The translations under genes and the position numbers were made by a program. Shown here in pieces: positions 26,632 through 36,739 of a stretch of 64,000 nucleotides of DNA. The notes beneath the pieces are model-generated. The model was not told the origin of the DNA and made no database searches. It saw only the letters and a list, made by a program, of their open reading frames with translations. Every line of letters begins with the position of its first letter. The stretch's first letter is position 1. The DNA comes from Oleiagrimonas sp963747595 (GTDB lineage: Bacteria; Pseudomonadota; Gammaproteobacteria; Xanthomonadales; Rhodanobacteraceae), in assembly GCA_963747595.1 (NCBI GenBank), contig CAVVFO010000002.1, forward strand, positions 1,240,001 through 1,304,000, in the 5' to 3' direction.

Positions 26632-27698
26632 CTGTCGCTGCCCAGCGTGGCCAGCGTCATCCAGCTGATCTCGCGCACGCCGGCCGGGTCCAGTGCGGCG
26701 GTCACCGGGGTGTCCAGCGTCAGCTCCTGGGTGTCCGTATCCAGCACGGATGCGGCGGTAGGCGCGGTACTCCACGCTGCGTCCGCGCGCTCAAAGCGCA
26801 GGTGCTGGCGGCCGGGCGTGCCGGCGGCATATTGGGTGATGCCGCAGCGCGCCACTTTCATCACCGTGCTGCCCGCGCCGATGGTCTCGGTCAGCGTTGA
26901 CGCCATCGGCCCAGCTCGGCAGCCACAGCGGTTGCGCGCCCGGCCATCAGTACAGGGCTGCGCTGGGCGGCGCGCGCGGCACGGCCGGCCAGCCACCACG
27001 CGTGCGATCTCGTGGACCACGGCAGGCCGGTCACATCATCCACCTGCTGCGCGCCGACATCGCCATCCGAATCTGCAACTGGCGATCCGGCCCGGCAGTG
27101 GGCGCGCTGGCCTCGTTGGTGCGAGCCTCCAGCACCGGGATCCCGCGGTATTGGCCGCCGGCGGCGTGGCGTCCAGGGCACGGCTCCGCGCTCTGAAAGC
27201 GCAGCGTGCTGGTGATCACATCCGATGATCGCGCGTAAGGCTGGGCGTATCGGTGATGCGCGCCAGGCGGCACGGATACAGCGCCGTGCCGGCCGGCCAG
27301 CGGTTGATGGTGGCGTTGGCAAAGGTCGCCCGTCGTTTTCCACAAGATCGATCTCCACCAGCTCGTAATCGCTGGCGCTGCGGCGCAGCATGGCCAGCTT
27401 GCCGGCCTGAAATCAGGCCCGCGGTGGTCAGCGGCACGGACGTGGATCCCGATTCCAGCGGCGCGGCCAGAAACGACTGATTCACCCACATCGGCAGCGC
27501 CCACAGTGCGCCCGCGCACCACGTCCAGCGCGGATTCCATAAGCTGGCGCTCCGTGCCGCCGGTGGCAATATCAAACTCCCAGGAGCGGCGCGGCGTCTC
27601 GCGATCCACCACGCGCAGCTGCTGGCCGCTGACGGATTGCTGCACTGCGTGAGCCATTCCAATGCTCGGTGATGCCGCGTGGACCAGTCCGGGCTCAC
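26625..27698 (-). pseudogene. Minor tail protein, heavily frameshifted
   Basis: A GTG at 27698 starts SPDWSTRHHRALEWLT, and the frame-corrected product runs on through SGQQLRVVDRETPRRSWEFD, TERQLMESALDVV, WALPMWVNQSFLAAPLESG, YELVEIDLVENDGR, NATINRWPAGTALYPCRLAR, DVITSTLRFQSAEP, DDVTGLPWSTRSHAWW and ends REISWMTLATLGSDSV. These segments alternate among all three frames, requiring about seven or eight shifts. The layout matches the tail protein just before the BR0599 gene in B3-like phages. Confidence 0.55.
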
Positions 27699-27699
27699 A

Positions 27700-28179
27700 T
27701 CACGCGGTCACGCGCTCGCCGGTGATGTGCACCGGGATCGGATCAAAGCCCGAAACAGCCAGCTCACATCCGCCGCAATGCTGCTGGAGCCCACGGTGGT
27801 GATGCTCATGGTCCGCTCGTGTGTTTGAGCGGCGGAAACGCCAGCGGCAGTGCCGGGGGCGTTGAGGTCGATGCCGCTGGCGTTGGATTCGTTGACCTGC
27901 GACAGCGTCGGGGCGGGCGCGGTAGGCGTTCCAGACGTCCACGGCGCGGGTCTGTCGGGTGACCAGCGCGCCCAGGGTGATGCGCAGCGGGGTGATGTGG
28001 ATGCGGTTGTAGTAGTCGTTGGCGGAGCTTTGCGCCAGCGTGCCGTTGATCGTCCGGGTGCTCGGCGGCGGTCACGCGCTCATCGCAGCGGCCGGCGCGG
28101 TGCCGAATCCGCTTGGTTCGTGGCCAACCGATCCATGGGGTCGACGCTGTGCGGTGCTAACGTACGTGCGGATTGACAT
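27700..28179 (-). pseudogene. Tail protein, frameshifted
   Basis: An ATG at 28179 starts MSIRTYVSTAQRRPHG; later segments TRTINGTLAQSSANDYYNRIH, LRITLGALVTRQTRAVDVWNAYR, ESNASGIDLNAPGTALAFPP, SITTVGSSSIAADVSWLF and DPIPVHITGERVTA lie in different frames before the stop at 27700. Conserved-looking text throughout suggests a normal tail protein damaged by a few single-base changes. The exact family is not recognised. Confidence 0.45.
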
Positions 28180-29093
28180 AGCCGCCAATGGAGAGATCGC
28201 AAGCGTGGAGGTGATCGTAGTCATCGGTTAGGGCCGTCGTAGCGGAAAGCATGGGCGCCCCATTGACCGCCGTGGCCAACTGTAAGTCCACGCTACCCCG
28301 ACGTGCGTACGGGTACACCATCCATCTGTCAGTCCCCAACGTGATAATCCCCATCGCTCAAATTGGCATTATTCACGTAGCGTAAATGCGCGCATTCGAG
28401 TACCGGCGAAATAAATACAGACGGGCGTAATGCGTAGCAGCGCACAGGCATCGGGATCGACTCGCCGTTGATTGGCGGGCTATCCACCAAACGTCGATCC
28501 GATATCTCGCGCTCCATAACCTCCCGACCATGAGGCTCCATAAAAGACGTATGATCGATACCGCATGACACGAAACTATCCGACGCAAAAGCGCGACCGC
28601 CTGCCCACTACCCATTTATAATTATTTCTGCTACCGGGACTACCATAATTTGACCCCACTGTAGTAAGGTCCTCCATGATTGTTGCCGCCGGCATACCAA
28701 TTCCCTGATCCGAGCAACCCCGGCATCGCGCTAAGACCCCAACCGATCTGCTCATGACAATTGTGGCGAACATCACATGCACATAGACTTCGTCGGGATA
28801 GGTACCGATAAACCGTCATACGCCACAGGCACGTAATTTCACTGTGCTGGCAAAATACAGCGGTCCACACATATATGCCGTAGGACTAGTGGATTTGCCG
28901 GTCAAATTGTTGCTGCCGTCGATGCCGGTGCCAGATATCAATTGGATCACTGATCCGCTAATGCTGATCTCGGCATAGCAGTGCCTTTATGCGACACACT
29001 GCCGCTGAGCGTCCAGCCATTGCTGGTGCAGGCGCTCTGAATTGAGCTCAACAACCCGGCCAAGCTGGTATCTGTTCCGCTCACGTAAGCCAT
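28157..29093 (-). pseudogene. Tail protein, heavily frameshifted
   Basis: Starts MAYVSGTDTSLAGLLSSIQS at 29093 (overlapping the previous stop) and is similar in plan to the next upstream gene. Segments in other frames include YAEISISGSVIQLISGTGID, KSTSPTAYMCGPLYFAS, DEVYVHVMFATIVHEQIGWGL, NHGGPYYSGVKLW, SCGIDHTSFMEPHGREVM and TLGTDRWMVYPYARRG. About seven shifts are needed. It lies between the tape-measure side and the tail tip and is probably a virion structural protein. Confidence 0.5.
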
Positions 29094-29962
29094 CAGTCCA
29101 TCTCCAACAGAAAGTAATCGCCGATGCCAGTGCGGAACAGTCACCCAGCACCACGTGCGTCACGCCATCGATGACAGTGGTGTTCTCGGAGGTGTTGTTG
29201 AACCCGCTCACGTAGCGGATACCATCCAGCTCGCCCCACACGTTGCCGGTGCCGCCGGGGTTGTCGTGTCCGCCCGTCATAAGCACCGCCTTGAGCGCAC
29301 TGTAATACCACCGGTATCGCGACGCTTGTCCGGGCTGTTGTTGTAGTCCGCAGTCCACGGCAGGCAGCGGAACTGGTCCCAATTACCCATGACGTCGCGC
29401 AGGTAGCCATTGGACAAGCCCTTCACGCCGCTGCTGTGATGCCGGACGTATCGGGGTAGCGCGTGGCTGGCGTTGCGCTTGGCAGCGTGCCGATGCAGGT
29501 CACCGGGAAGGGATACTGGCCCGGCGTGGCATAGGGGCAGTAGTAGCCCGTATAGGCCACCTCGTACACCGCAGGGGCGCCAATCTTCAGGCCGAAAAAG
29601 ATGCGCTGGGCGTTGACCGCCAGCCAGTAATCGATGCGCTGATTGTGCGCGCACACGCCGCGCTCGATGTAGCCCGGCTGGGCGGTGAAGTCATTGGCGG
29701 CCACATAGCCGGTAAAGCACGCAACGGTCAGATTGTAGTAATCGGCATCCGCGTTCTGGTACGCGCGCAGACCGATGAAGATCTGCTGATCACCAGATAG
29801 GCCCGTGCCCTGCATGATCAGCTCGCGAATGGGCTTGCTATCGTCATAGCGCAGCGTGGTCCAGCCGTTGGCCTCGGCCAGGGTCTGGATCGTCAGCAGC
29901 ATCTGCCAGTGCGCGCTGCCCTCGCTGCCGGTGTTGTCGACGTAGCCGGTCTTCGATGCCAT
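29093..29962 (-). pseudogene. Tail protein after the tape measure, frameshifted
   Basis: Starts MASKTGYVDNTGSEGSAHWQ at 29962. The first 175 codons read cleanly. Three shifts, each consistent with one missing base near 29438, 29322 and 29130, are needed to continue through HHSSGVKGLSNGYLRDVMGN, RYRWYYSALKAVLMTGGHDN and NTTVIDGVTHVVLGD to a stop at 29093 (GIGDYFLLEMD). Full length would be about 290 residues. It is a structural protein of the B3-like tail module, precise role unknown. Confidence 0.6.
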
Positions 29963-29965
29963 GTG

Positions 29966-32900
29966 TCAGCCTCCGCTCACAAGATGCCGCACGGTGCTGC
30001 GGTTCTCGCTGATGATGTTGAGTACGTCGTCTTTGCCACCGCCGCCGGCCAGGTAGCCGTGCACCAGCTCTGGATCCACCACGTTGACGTTCCGGAAGTT
30101 GACCGATGGCGCGGCGCCGCCGTGATGGCCTGCCGGGGACTGCAGGCGCGGGCGCGGGGATGAAGAGACATGCGGTGCCGGCACATCGCGCAGCGGATGC
30201 ACCAGGCCGCCATCGGCATAGCCGGCGGCATAGTTGGCGATCGCGGCCATGCCCTGGCGGTGGAAATCGCGCATGAACCCCAGCGCGCCGGGCTGCGACA
30301 CCACATGCGCGGGCTGCACATACTCGCCGGCATGCACCACGCCGGCGACGTCATAGGTGCCGCCCGCGCCGGTGTAGCCGCCCACTGCAAATGCCGCGAA
30401 CGAACCGGCAAGGTTCGCTGCAAGCTGGGTTTCAGCGGCCTTCTGCAGTTTGTCCGCGTTCGCTCCAAGCAGTTCGCTGCTGAAGAACAGCGCACCGCTG
30501 GCAACCGTGAGCTTGCCCGCGCCCTTGCTGACATCGGCACTCTTCTTGTTATTGCCGAACAGACTGCCCAGCGCATCCACGGCCTTGGCCGCCAGCGCCC
30601 GCGCTGCAACCTGCGCCAGGCTCTGCTCGATGCTTTGCGCCAGCGTCTGGAATGCTCCCGCAACGGTCAGCGTGCCGCTGGCGAGCCCTTGAAGCGCTTT
30701 GCTCAAACCGCCTTCAAAGCCACTTTCAGCAGCCTGTACAAGGTCGTTGACGTGCAGCTTGAGCTGGCCTATATGAACCTGTAGATCTTTCAGCTTCTGC
30801 ACAGAGCGCGGGTCACCAATGGCGGCCGTGAACGCTTTGTACTTGGGCACAATAATGTCCAGCTGTTCGCCCGTTTTCTGATTGATCGCAACAATGCGTT
30901 GCCGCGCCGTGTATCCACTGATGAGTCCAGCCTGCTGTTCGGACTGAATGCTCTGCAGTTCCGGCTTCGATTCGAGAGGATCTGCTGCACCTCGCGCTGC
31001 AACTTCTGCAGCTGTGCACGCGCCTCCTGCACATTGATCAGCTTCTTCACCAGCGCCACGCCGGCGGTATCGCCCTGGCGCTGCAGGTCTGCCAGCAGCT
31101 GGCCGTACTGCTGCTCGATCTTTATCTTCTGTGCCTTGGCCTGGTCGCCGGTGGCACTGGCCAGTGCGGCGGTGAGGTTGTTGTGCACCTTGGCGATGGC
31201 GCGGTTTTTGGCCTGGTTGGCCAGGTCCACGGCCTGGGCCACTTGCGCCTGCACCTGGGCCACATCGGCGCCGTTGGCGATGGCCTTGCCGCCGGCCTGC
31301 GCGGCCTGGCGCACGGACTTTGCGTACTTGTCCCAGGCCGCGCTCACCGGCCCCAGCGCGTTGCTGCCCAGCGAGCTGATGATATTGGCCAGCCGCTGCT
31401 GCGCCGTGGCCGCGGCCTTGGCTTGCGCAAGCGCCTTGCGCTGCGCTTTCTCGGCGCCGTGATCGGTGTATTTCTTGTTGGTCTCTGCGACCAGTTTTTG
31501 GTAGTAGCTTCCGGTGATGGGGCCGTTGGCCGGCGCCTGGATGCCGTGCAGGTTGGGGTCGTTGGGGTTGGCCGCGTAGGCCGCACGCAGCTGCTTGTTC
31601 AGCTTGATCAGGGCGTTGGTCTTGGCGGTGGTCTTGTCCAGGCTGTTGGCGATGCCGGTGAGGAACGTATCGGCTTCGATGCCCTTTTGCTGCACCTGAT
31701 CCGGCGCGCTCTGCTGGTGCGCGTGCGCAATCTCATTGCGGCGTTTGGCCTCCAGCGCCAGCAGCTGTTGTTTGGCCTGCGCCAGTTCCTGCTTGAGCTG
31801 CGCCGTGGGCTTGCCGAAACCAAACGAGACGATGGTATGCCGGCCGTTCTCGCGGTCGCTGATGGTTTTTGTGAGCGAGGTGATCTTTTGCAGCTGGGTA
31901 TCAATCTCGGCGGATGTGCCGCTGCGCCCAATGGAGAGGATTGCATCCTCCACGGTCTGCAGATCGTTCTTGAACTCGTGCATGAAGCTTTGCAGCGCGC
32001 CAAGGTGCTGGCGCAGTTCATCGCTGCGCTGGTTGATGGCGTTGGCATAACTGTCGGTGGCCAGCTTGGCTGCGGCCTCCGTGTTGCCCTGCTCCTGCAA
32101 CGCCTGGATCTGCTCATACACGGCCGCCGTGAGGTAGTGGTATTGCGTGTTGAGCGCGGCGCTGGCCTTGGCCGGGGCGTCCTTGAGCTTCACGAACTGC
32201 TTCACCGTGGTGCCGATGGCCTGGCCGGTGGTCTCCTCCATGTTGACGGCTGCCGCGCCGATGGCCTGCAGGTCTGGCGGTGAAACGGCCCGTGGCGATC
32301 AGCTGGCTCAGCGCGGTACGTGCATCACGGATGCCCACGCCGGTGCCGGCGATGCTCTGCGCCATCGCGTCCACGCTTCCCGCCGTCTGCCCGGCATAAT
32401 TGCCGGTTATCTTGATCTGCGCGTTGAGCTTCTCCTGCTCATCCAGCCCCTTGACGTAGGCCGCCGCCAGCCCCACCAGCACGCCGGCCACACCCAGAAT
32501 GGCCACGCCCTGCGCGCTGAACGCCTTGCTCAGCAAACCGCTGTAGTTGGCCAGGGTCAGGGAGCTTTGCGTCAGCCGGCCGTATTGGCCGGTGGCCAGG
32601 TCCTTGGCCAGAAAGCCGAACTCGCGGCGCGCATTGGCCGAGTTGAAGCTGAACTTGTGCACCGCCTTGTTGGTGCGCGTGAGCGCATCACGGCTGGCGT
32701 TGATCTTGGCGCTGAATACGCCGAAGTCCTCAGCACCCAGCAGGCCGGCCTTGCTGAACTTGCCCAGCTTGCTTTCCAGCTCATCGAACTTGCCCAGCTT
32801 GGCGCCCACCGGGTCGATCTGCCCCAAAAGATCCGCCAGCGCGGCGGTCTGTGCTCGTGTTGCACGGGTGGATTTTCCAGCCGATGTGCTCAGCCCTTCT

Positions 32901-32995
32901 ACCTCTGCGCGCACCCCGGCAACACCGGCGCGCGCGCTGTTGACGTCTGCGGTAATGCGCAGGGCAACATCCAGATTGTCGGCGCCGGTGGCCAC
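29966..32995 (-). pseudogene. Tape measure protein, split by two frameshifts
   Basis: The restored product is about 1,000 residues: a helical coiled-coil N-terminus (DNLDVALRITADVNSARAG, VEGLSTSAGKSTRATR), a hydrophobic segment (VAILGVAGVLVGLAAAYV), long Gln/Ala/Lys-rich helices, and a C-terminal HVSSSPRPRL-type end. It sets tail length and is injected with the DNA. Near 32280 the frame shifts (two bases missing or one extra), and near 30978 one base is missing, after which the text reads KPELQSIQSEQQAGLISGY. The likely start is GTG 32995. Confidence 0.8.
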
Positions 32996-33010
32996 GTGAT
33001 CAGTGCTCCA

Positions 33011-33271
33011 TCAATCTGCGTACAGGTCCTGCAACAACCGTTTGGCATCATCGCCGCCGCCGAATGCCATGTTGACGTCGGTGAGGCGGTCACCCCGCTG
33101 CTGGCGTTCGCGCGCCTTGGCGCGCTCGTAGAACAGCATCAGCTGGCGGGCGGTGTAGCCTCCGAGTCCGTGCTGGGCGTGGCCGTGGGCGATGAGGGTG
33201 GTGTAGACGTCTGCCCAGCGGACTGTGCCGTGATGGCCACGTCCACGGCGACGCGGCGGACGAAAAAAGGG
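33011..33271 (-). CDS. Tail assembly chaperone, -1 frame extension
   Basis: This frame has no good start of its own and continues the chaperone when the ribosome slips back one base at 33262-33271. The extension reads FRPPRRRGRGHH at the join and then GYTARQLMLFYERAKARERQQ and VNMAFGGG, which is the usual C-terminal part of the long form of tail chaperones. The fused protein would be about 208 residues. It lies between the short chaperone and the tape measure, exactly as for lambda G/GT. Confidence 0.7.
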   Translation of the reverse strand, partial: PFFRPPRRRGRGHHGTVRWADVYTTLIAHGHAQHGLGGYTARQLMLFYERAKARERQQRGDRLTDVNMAFGGGDDAKRLLQDLYAD

Positions 33272-33636
33272 CCGTTCACGGACCACCACACCATCATCAG
33301 CAGCTGCCCGTCTTCATCGGAGAGGCCGCGGATCCAGTCCGCGTCCACATCGGCGGCGCGGGCCATGAGATCGATGAGGATGTCCGCATGGTCCGCCATG
33401 ATGGATTGCACGGATTGATAGGCCACATCGCCGGCGCCCTGCGCTTCCACCAGGGCGGCCACCAGCACGGCGGCGGAGCGCTGGATTTTCAGGCCCTCGA
33501 CAAAGCCGTATTCGCGCACGGTGACCGTACGGCCATCAAGCTCAACCTCGCGCTCCGGGTGCAGCACGTTCAGATCATCGGCGCCCTTGTCGGGCGCCGA
33601 TGCGGATGTTGCCGGAGGTGCGACTTTCCTGGCCAT
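33139..33636 (-). CDS. Tail assembly chaperone, short form
   Basis: A 165-residue soluble protein between the tail tube and tape-measure genes. It has a Pro/Ala-rich start, then VLHPEREVELDGRTVTVREYGFVEG and helical segments (SVQSIMADHADILIDLMARAAD, LSDEDGQLLMMVWWSVNG). It matches the DUF6631-like tail chaperone of B3-type phages. Translation that does not slip at the CCCTTTTTTC site ends at 33139 after a Ser/Thr/Pro-rich tail. Confidence 0.7.
   Translation of the reverse strand: MARKVAPPATSASAPDKGADDLNVLHPEREVELDGRTVTVREYGFVEGLKIQRSAAVLVAALVEAQGAGDVAYQSVQSIMADHADILIDLMARAADVDADWIRGLSDEDGQLLMMVWWSVNGPFFVRRVAVDVAITAQSAGQTSTPPSSPTATPSTDSEATPPAS
33262..33271 (-). promoter_or_regulatory. Slippery sequence for -1 ribosomal frameshift
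   Basis: On the coding strand the bases read CCCTTTTTTC in the phase C CCT TTT TTC. Both C CCT TTT and T TTT TTC fit the X XXY YYZ slippery rule. A slip from the chaperone frame enters exactly the -1 frame that is open to 33011. Confidence 0.7.
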
Positions 33637-34394
33637 TACGCGGCCGCCGGCGTTTCGATGCGGCCAAACCCACCCAGCAGCGGATCCTTGGCGTTGAGCG
33701 TGTCATACAGCACGCTGCCCTTGAGCTGCATCTTGCCGTAATCGGTGCCGATCAGATCCAGCTGCGAGAGCGGGTCAAATTGACAGCGGTACAGCCGCAC
33801 GCGCGCCGCGCTGTTGTCCACCGTATTGATGCCGTCGAACACGATGTACTTCTCGGGAATCGGCGCGGTGAACATGGCCACGTTGCTGGCATCGCCGTAG
33901 GTGTAATTGACGTTGAACGGCTGCGTGAAGCTGGCCACATTGAGGAACTTGATGATGCCCCCGGCGGCAGACTCGATCACATAGTCCGTGCCTTCCACCA
34001 GATCCACCGGCGTGCTAGTGGCGCTGTCGGTGATGGTGAGCGTGGAGACGTTGGCAAACTCCAGCGCTGCGTAATCACCAGACACCAGCGTGTCCGGTAG
34101 AGCCTCGGCAGTCACGGTTGCGCCCGTCACGCTGGACTTGCTGCCGTACAGCGCCAGCGCCAGGTTGTCCGCGTTGAAGTCCTCCAGCTCCAGCGTGATG
34201 CCAGCGGTCTTGGCAGTGATCAGGCGGCCATCCTCGATGCGCTGACCGGTGTAGCTCTCCTGATGCTGCTTCACGGTGGTGGACAGCGACAGCTGCAGCG
34301 TGGGCACGTTGAAGGGCCACCGCAGCGCCGCGGGCTTGCCATTGGCATCGCGCTCGGCAATGTAGGCCTTGCCCTGGAATGAAAACAGGCTCAT
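33636..34394 (-). CDS. Major tail tube protein
   Basis: A 252-residue protein just upstream of the tail chaperones. It starts MSLFSFQGKAYIAERDANGK and shows the B3-type tube pattern: LSLSTTVKQHQESYTGQRIED, TAKTAGITLELEDFNADNLALALYG, and a C-terminal YIVFDGINTVDNSAARVRLYRCQFDP. It forms the hexameric rings of the non-contractile tail. An intact frame with good codon use. The stop touches the chaperone start. Confidence 0.8.
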   Translation of the reverse strand: MSLFSFQGKAYIAERDANGKPAALRWPFNVPTLQLSLSTTVKQHQESYTGQRIEDGRLITAKTAGITLELEDFNADNLALALYGSKSSVTGATVTAEALPDTLVSGDYAALEFANVSTLTITDSATSTPVDLVEGTDYVIESAAGGIIKFLNVASFTQPFNVNYTYGDASNVAMFTAPIPEKYIVFDGINTVDNSAARVRLYRCQFDPLSQLDLIGTDYGKMQLKGSVLYDTLNAKDPLLGGFGRIETPAAA

Positions 34395-34397
34395 GGG

Positions 34398-34610
34398 TTA
34401 CTCCTTGGTGGCGCCGGAATCGGCAGTCGGGGTGGTCTTGGGCACGGCCGCCGATTTGGCCGGCGCTGCGGCGCTCTTGGGCGCGTCCTTGGCGGCGATG
34501 ATGCCGTGCTCGGCCAGCCACGCGGCGATGTGCTGTTCCACATCGATGACCTCGCCTTCCAGATACTTGATGCCGGCGTGGATGTGATCTTTGAGCAGGG
34601 TGACGTTCAT
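34398..34610 (-). CDS. Small phage protein, 70 aa
   Basis: A short protein with LKDHIHAGIKYLEGEVIDVEQHIAAWLAEHGII followed by an Ala/Lys/Pro-rich tail. This pattern is like the DUF7210-type small proteins found between the tail terminator and tube genes of B3-like phages. The function is not known. It overlaps the upstream gene by 4 bp. Confidence 0.65.
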   Translation of the reverse strand: MNVTLLKDHIHAGIKYLEGEVIDVEQHIAAWLAEHGIIAAKDAPKSAAAPAKSAAVPKTTPTADSGATKE

Positions 34611-35041
34611 TCGACGATCCTCAGCAAAAATTGAAACGGGAAGTAGGCAAACCCGGGCGAATACTTCGGCGGCATGCCGGAGCCACGTCGCAACGGCCGT
34701 GTGAATCCATCCGGGGTCCAGCCACGCAGCGCGTCCAGCGTCTGCGCCACAATCGGCCCGGCCAGCTGGCGCGCGCCGCTACCACCCACCACGTCGCGGG
34801 CGCTGCGCGTGGCAATCACCACCACCCAGCGCTGGTCGGTGATCTGCCCGGCGCCGCGCTCGGCAGTGCCCACCGCCTCGCGCACCGGCACATCGCCGCC
34901 ATACAGCAGATGCACTGCCGGCGTGATCTGCTGGCGCTCGGTCACGCCGGCCAGATCTGCGGCGGCCAGCACCGTGACATCGGGCACCTGATCCTCCAGA
35001 CGCGCCTTGATCAACGGCTCGGCGGCCAGCCAGTCGTTCAT
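34607..35041 (-). CDS. Tail terminator/completion protein (Mu gp37-like)
   Basis: A 144-residue protein with MNDWLAAEPLIKARLEDQVPDVTVLAAADLAGV, PAVHLLYGGD, QRWVVVIATR and a C-terminal YFPFQFLLRIVE strand, the pattern of phage gp37-like tail terminators. These proteins cap the tail tube for joining to the head. Position between the gp36-like connector and the tube gene agrees. Confidence 0.7.
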   Translation of the reverse strand: MNDWLAAEPLIKARLEDQVPDVTVLAAADLAGVTERQQITPAVHLLYGGDVPVREAVGTAERGAGQITDQRWVVVIATRSARDVVGGSGARQLAGPIVAQTLDALRGWTPDGFTRPLRRGSGMPPKYSPGFAYFPFQFLLRIVE

Positions 35042-35493
35042 CGCAGCGGCCGCACATTGGTCAGGCCGGGCAGGTAGTCGCTCAGTGACTCAGTGGTCAG
35101 CGTGCGCGGCGGCGCCTGCACCTGCGGACGGTCCGCGGCCGCCTGCGGCATGTTTGTATCCAGCCCCAGCGAAATGGCCCCGCTGGCCACCTTGCCCATC
35201 AGCGCCACCACGTCCTGATACCGCGTGCGGATCTCCGGCGGCGCCTGGTCGTCATACAGCCGGTAGCGCGCCACGTCGCAGGCCAGGCGCACCAGCACCG
35301 GCGGCACCTGGGCCAGCGGCAGCGTGTAGCGGTTGCCCACGTAGGTATCCAGCTCGTCGCCGGCGTCATCCAGTGCGCGCTGCAACACGGTCTGGTCGAT
35401 CAAGCCGCTGCGCTCGCGATCGGTCAGCTCCAGCAGCTCGGTCTGCCCGAACCGGTCAATCATGTCCTGCGTGCTGGCGTAGGCCGTGCTCAC
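35038..35493 (-). CDS. Head-tail connector, Mu gp36-like (DUF1320)
   Basis: A 151-residue protein beginning STAYASTQDMIDRFGQTELLELTDRE, the standard start of the DUF1320/gp36 family, then ALDDAGDELDTYVGNRYTLPL and LVRLACDVARYRLYDDQAP. It acts at the head-tail junction. The start is a GTG overlapping the stop of the 58-residue gene upstream. Confidence 0.85.
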   Translation of the reverse strand: MSTAYASTQDMIDRFGQTELLELTDRERSGLIDQTVLQRALDDAGDELDTYVGNRYTLPLAQVPPVLVRLACDVARYRLYDDQAPPEIRTRYQDVVALMGKVASGAISLGLDTNMPQAAADRPQVQAPPRTLTTESLSDYLPGLTNVRPLR

Positions 35494-35666
35494 TTGCTGC
35501 CCTTGGCCTTCTTGGTGTCATCGCTCTCGGCAGCAGCCAGCGGCGTGATGTAACCGCGATACACCAGCTCCTGATGCGCGTCGGCATCCAGCTTCACGGT
35601 GCCGCTGCGCACAAGGTCGCCCTTGTGCCGAATGGGCTTGAGGATCTCGAACTCACTCAGTGCCAT
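35490..35666 (-). CDS. Small phage protein, 58 aa
   Basis: Reads MALSEFEILKPIRHKGDLVR, then a GYITPLA segment and a Lys-rich end (DDTKKAKGSK). It is placed between the capsid and connector genes, with its stop overlapping the next start, so it is translated in the head operon. Mu-like phages often carry a small Mu gp35-like protein here; the resemblance is only in size and place. Confidence 0.7.
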   Translation of the reverse strand: MALSEFEILKPIRHKGDLVRSGTVKLDADAHQELVYRGYITPLAAAESDDTKKAKGSK

Positions 35667-35731
35667 GTCGCACTCCTTATCTATGGGGTCACCCGGCGGC
35701 GCGTGGCCGCCGGGTCCTATGGCGGCGGGTA

Positions 35732-36667
35732 TCAGCCGCCGGCGTTGGCGATCAGGTAGCCAGCGGTGATGCCGGTGAGGATCGGCGTATTGTCAAAACT
35801 CACGCCGTACACCCAGCTCTTGGCATTGGCATCCCAGTAGGGCTGCTCCACCAGCGGATGCCCCTCGATGTAGTAGGTGTAGCCGAAGCTCGGCTCCTCC
35901 ACGTTGGGGTCCTGGCTGTCGCTGACATAGGCCAGCACCACATCGTTTCCCCACACATCGGAGAAGTCGTCCTTGTCGTCGGCCACCATCGCCTCGCCCA
36001 CGATCACGTTCTTGACCTGCCAGAGGCTCGCCAGAATCTCCGGGGTGACGGAATCGCGGCTGGTGTACTTGGTGCGGTCCAGGATCTTGGCGTTGTACTT
36101 GCACGCCGAGAGCGCCTTGGCCGAGATGATGGCGGTGTTGGGATACACGCCGATGGAGCTGCGGATAGCCTCGCGGCCGGCCTCCACATCCTTGCTCGGG
36201 TCACCGCTGGAGCCGCTCCACACGTCGGTGCCGGTCAGGGCGTGCTGGTGATTGGCGTCGTAGTTGGCGGTGTTGCGCGCCGTCTGGCCACAGTTGTATT
36301 CGTGCTCCAGATTGAGGCTGCGCATAACCGTATTGACCGCGCGCACGCCCAGGTTGATGCCCGGCACATGGCTGGCATCGCGCATCAGTTCGCGCGGCAC
36401 CTTGGCCTCCAGCGCGCTGGGCACGATGGCAAAGGGCTCGCCCTCGTAGCCAAATTCCAGCCGCTTGGTGGCAGAGCCGGGAGCGCGTGCGCTGGAATAC
36501 AGTTTGAACGCCTCCTTGCCGAAGCGGATGGTCTTGCCGCCGTAGTACGGCACCGGTGCCAACTTGAACAAGCTGCGGCCCACAAGGTTGGCCTGGCGGT
36601 AGCCCTGGGCGTGTTCGGACAAAATGGGGTCGACGATGCGCGCCTGACCTGGACTGAGCTGTGGCAT
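35732..36667 (-). CDS. Major capsid protein (Mu gp34-like)
   Basis: A 311-residue protein with the features of the Mu-type HK97-fold capsid: ARIVDPILSEHAQGYRQANL at the start, LFKLAPVPYYGGKTIRFGKEAF, KVPRELMRDASHVPGI, and YNAKILDRTKYTSRDSVTPE. It follows the protease/scaffold and decoration genes in the canonical order. The intact frame and its abundance of conserved text make the call safe. Confidence 0.88.
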   Translation of the reverse strand: MPQLSPGQARIVDPILSEHAQGYRQANLVGRSLFKLAPVPYYGGKTIRFGKEAFKLYSSARAPGSATKRLEFGYEGEPFAIVPSALEAKVPRELMRDASHVPGINLGVRAVNTVMRSLNLEHEYNCGQTARNTANYDANHQHALTGTDVWSGSSGDPSKDVEAGREAIRSSIGVYPNTAIISAKALSACKYNAKILDRTKYTSRDSVTPEILASLWQVKNVIVGEAMVADDKDDFSDVWGNDVVLAYVSDSQDPNVEEPSFGYTYYIEGHPLVEQPYWDANAKSWVYGVSFDNTPILTGITAGYLIANAGG

Positions 36668-36739
36668 GTCACTATCTCCTGGCGGTTGGGGCTGGGATGG
36701 CGCGCCAGACGCGCCGCCCCATCAGTTCTTGCGTATCGA

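Noticed and set aside
29423..29654. Programmed frameshifting to explain the tail gene after the tape measure
   Set aside because: The shift sites lack slippery heptamers and there are three within 870 bp, so errors or mutations are more likely.
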